Shown: positions 62,027 to 64,000 of the stretch, piece by piece
Layout of the letters: each line of letters opens with the position of its first letter
Position numbering within the stretch: the stretch's first letter is position 1
Assembly (NCBI GenBank): GCA_025450195.1
Contig: JANWHW010000021.1
Location: 19,604 to 83,603 of the forward strand
Source of the DNA: Solirubrobacterales bacterium
Lineage (GTDB): Bacteria; Actinomycetota; Thermoleophilia; Solirubrobacterales; 70-9
DNA: 64,000 nucleotides
Direction of reading: 5' to 3'
Notes under the pieces: generated by a model
The model's input: only the letters and a program-made list of their open reading frames with translations
Told to the model about the DNA's origin: nothing
Database searches by the model: none
Position numbers and translations under genes: made by a program

Positions 62027-63253
62027 ATGGACATCGGCTTCGGCGACGCGGTGCTGCTCTTCGGTGGGCTGCTCGCGGTGGTCGCGGGGCTCTCCGGGTT
62101 GATGCGGGGGACCGTGCTTTCGGCATCGGTCCTCTCGGTCCTGTTCGGAATAGCCTTTGCCGCCACCGGTGTGGTCGAGGTCGACGTCGGCGACTCTTCG
62201 ATCGTCGAGCTGATCGAGCTGGCCCTGATCCTCACCCTCTTCTCCGACGGGATGTTCGTCGAGCGTGAGCTGCTGCGGCGCCACTGGAGCCCAGTCGCCC
62301 GCTCGCTGATGATCGCGATGCCGATCACGATGGGCCTGCTGGCGCTTGCCGCCAAGGTCCTCTTCCCCGACCTCAGCTGGGCCGAGGCCTTCCTGCTCGC
62401 CGCGGTGCTCTCGCCCACCGACCCTGTCGTCACCTCGGCGGTCGTCACCTCGAAGCTGGTGCCGAGCGCCGTGCGCCACACGCTCAACTTGGAGTCGGGC
62501 CTCAACGATGGCTTGGCCCTGCCGTTCGTCCTCTTCTTCCTGGTTTTGGCCTCGCCGGGCGGAGACGCCGGCGGCGAGGCCGCGAAGCTGGTTGGGGAGG
62601 CGCTGGTGGGGGTGGCGATCGGCGTCGCCCTCGGGGCGATCGGCGGGCGTCTGCACCATCGACTTCCCGGCGGCGGCCTGACTCAGCGCTATGAGGGGAT
62701 CTACGCGGTCGGCTTCGGGCTGGTCGCGTTCGGGCTCGCCGACGTGACCTTCGGCAACGGGCTGATTGCCGCCTTCGTCTGTGGGATCGCAATGGGCGCC
62801 GCCGAGCACGACGTCCCAGACGGCTTCGTCGAGTTCGCGGAGAACACCAGCGCGATCCTCCAAGTGCTGACCTTCTTCGTCTTCGGGGCGCTGATCGTCG
62901 CCACCGGCTTCAACCACAGCATCCCGCCGCTGATCGCCTTCGTCTGCTTCGCCCTACTGATAGCCCGGCCTGTTGCCGTGCAGCTCTCCTTTCTGCGGAC
63001 CGGCCTGCCACGACCGCAGAAGGCCTTCATGGCCTGGTTCGGCCCAAAGGGAGTGGCCTCGATGCTCTTTGCCCTCTTCGTCCTGAAGTCGGGGGTCGGA
63101 GAAGGCGAGTTGATCTTCGACGTTGCCGCGCTCGTGATCCTCGCTTCGATCGTCGCCCATGGCCTAACCGACACGGTCGGCGCCCATTGGATGGCCCGTC
63201 GGGTTGGCCTCGACGAGGCTGCTGAAGAGTCACAAACAGCGCGCCACACGTAA
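62027..63253 (+). CDS. Sodium:proton antiporter, CPA1/NhaP type
   Basis: 408 aa, about twelve membrane segments, with AVLSPTDPVVTSAVV and LNLESGLNDGLALP, the CPA1 signature carrying the ND ion-binding pair. ATG is directly after the asd stop, so it is probably cotranscribed. Polar C-terminal tail. Confidence 0.92.
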   Translation: MDIGFGDAVLLFGGLLAVVAGLSGLMRGTVLSASVLSVLFGIAFAATGVVEVDVGDSSIVELIELALILTLFSDGMFVERELLRRHWSPVARSLMIAMPITMGLLALAAKVLFPDLSWAEAFLLAAVLSPTDPVVTSAVVTSKLVPSAVRHTLNLESGLNDGLALPFVLFFLVLASPGGDAGGEAAKLVGEALVGVAIGVALGAIGGRLHHRLPGGGLTQRYEGIYAVGFGLVAFGLADVTFGNGLIAAFVCGIAMGAAEHDVPDGFVEFAENTSAILQVLTFFVFGALIVATGFNHSIPPLIAFVCFALLIARPVAVQLSFLRTGLPRPQKAFMAWFGPKGVASMLFALFVLKSGVGEGELIFDVAALVILASIVAHGLTDTVGAHWMARRVGLDEAAEESQTARHT

Positions 63254-63279
63254 CTTTCTGTCCGCTACCCTGATTTCAC

Positions 63280-63477
63280 GTGGAGCAGGCTAGAACAAAC
63301 TGGAACGATGACCGCCTCGACCGCCTTGCGGATCAAGTTACCGCCCTGCGAGAGCATATGGATGCTCGCTTCGAAGCCCAGAATGCCCGCATCGACAAGC
63401 GCTTTGATGCTCTGCAGTACTCACTGATCGTCACGCTGGCAAGCCTGCTTGCCGCTTTCGCCGCCATCCAGTTCTAG
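63280..63477 (+). CDS. Small coiled-coil protein with C-terminal membrane anchor
   Basis: 65 aa. Heptad-like region ([20 protein letters not shown]) and a C-terminal hydrophobic tail ([18 protein letters not shown]). GTG start. The stop overlaps the convergent gene as CTAG. Such tail-anchored small proteins are common and unassigned. Confidence 0.65.
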   Translation: MEQARTNWNDDRLDRLADQVTALREHMDARFEAQNARIDKRFDALQYSLIVTLASLLAAFAAIQF

Positions 63478-64000
63478 GCGGGGATGCCGGCGAGGCGCTC
63501 CTCGACCCAGCCGGTCGAGGCGATGTGCTTCTTCATCCCGAGCTCCTTTGGCTCGGCGCCGAGCGCCAGGCCGACCAGCTGGGGTAGATGCAGAACCGCG
63601 AGGCCGAGATCGCGGTTGACGATCTTGGCGGCCTCGGGCTGTTGCATGTCGAGGTTGAGGTGGCAGAGGGGGCAGGGGGTGACCAGGCAGTCCGCTCCGG
63701 CGTCGATCGCGTCACCGACGTGGGTGCCGGCCTGCTTCAGCGAGGTCTCTTTGTTCATCGTGATCACCGGGAAGCCACAGCATTTGCGGGCGCCGTCGTA
63801 CTCGACGACCTGCCCACCGAGCGCCTCGATCACCTTCTCCAGGTAGATGTCGCGGTCGGGGAACTCGTCGTAGCCGAGGCGCTCCTTCGGCCGCACCACG
63901 TAGCAGCCGTAGAAGGGGCCGACCCGCAGGCCGGAGAGCGGCCGTTGGACCTGCGCGGCGAGGCGGTCGAGGCCGTAGTCCTCGACCAGCAGCCAGAGGA
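63474..64000 (-). CDS. CCG-domain redox subunit (HdrB/SdhE-like), C-terminal part
   Basis: The 3' part of a gene that begins beyond base 64000. The visible frame has [10 protein letters not shown], then KCCGFP and CPLCHLNLD, the Cys pattern of one CCG domain binding a noncubane Fe-S cluster. Such subunits occur in heterodisulfide reductases and in the SdhE/SdhC-type subunit of some succinate dehydrogenases. Which of these it is cannot be decided here. Confidence 0.85.
   Translation of the reverse strand, partial: LWLLVEDYGLDRLAAQVQRPLSGLRVGPFYGCYVVRPKERLGYDEFPDRDIYLEKVIEALGGQVVEYDGARKCCGFPVITMNKETSLKQAGTHVGDAIDAGADCLVTPCPLCHLNLDMQQPEAAKIVNRDLGLAVLHLPQLVGLALGAEPKELGMKKHIASTGWVEERLAGIPA

Noticed and set aside
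60950..62917. A 655-codon open frame on the minus strand
   Set aside because: It is the shadow of lysC end, asd and the antiporter, whose plus-strand frames have clear family motifs; the product is low-complexity Arg/Asp/Gln-rich.

Overview
The window is high-GC bacterial DNA with an actinobacterial gene style: many GTG and TTG starts, tight ATGA-type overlaps, and short or absent leaders. Secreted proteins with Ser/Asn/Lys-rich repeats, a cysteine-rich lectin-like surface protein and the overall protein style suggest a member of the Thermoleophilia (Solirubrobacterales or a relative). That assignment is inference, since there is no 16S gene here.

Layout. (1) 1-12.1 kb is host chromosome: the start of an ATP-dependent DNA ligase, a complete dipeptide/oligopeptide ABC transporter operon on the minus strand, an MFS exporter, an HD-GYP membrane protein, a zinc alcohol dehydrogenase, a pterin dehydratase, an ArfB-like rescue factor and an arginase-family protein. 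(2) 12.1-14.5 kb is a small element bounded by two copies of a tRNA 3' end. It has no integrase and carries a DUF3800 gene, a pair of covarying RNA-like hairpins and a frameshifted gene. (3) 14.5-44.1 kb is an integrative conjugative element (ICE) inserted into the 3' end of tRNA-Val(CAC). It has a tyrosine integrase, an ArsR/cation-transporter cargo cluster, a VirB1-like hydrolase, its own sigma factor, a type IV secretion operon (pilin-like, VirB8-like, VirB6/TrbL, split VirB4, VirD4), a MobF relaxase-helicase, a likely oriT region, small lipoproteins, a PIN/AbrB toxin-antitoxin pair, three tandem XRE regulators and a large secreted protein. (4) 44.1-64 kb is host again: tRNA-Val, a CPA2 antiporter, SRP RNA, an ABC-2 exporter, acetolactate decarboxylase, dnaX-ybaB-(GMC oxidoreductase)-recR, a degenerate GGDEF protein, a MerR/B12-fold regulator, lysC-asd, a CPA1 antiporter and a CCG-domain redox subunit.

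How the mobile region works. Three divergent copies of the same tRNA 3' end (12.12, 14.48 and 44.07 kb) and two similar right-end arms show two related elements stacked at one tRNA. The left one lacks an integrase, as in a cis-mobilizable element (CIME) next to its ICE. Five ICE transcription units (hydrolase, T4SS operon, a small gene with a structured leader, the relaxase and the 754-aa secreted protein) are each preceded by the same bipartite sequence, CCGGGGGCG-N14-YTGACG with invariant spacing. It looks like a private transfer regulon, possibly read by the ICE-encoded sigma factor. The features I would follow first are this regulon, the twin DUF3800-associated hairpins and the CIME-ICE tandem.
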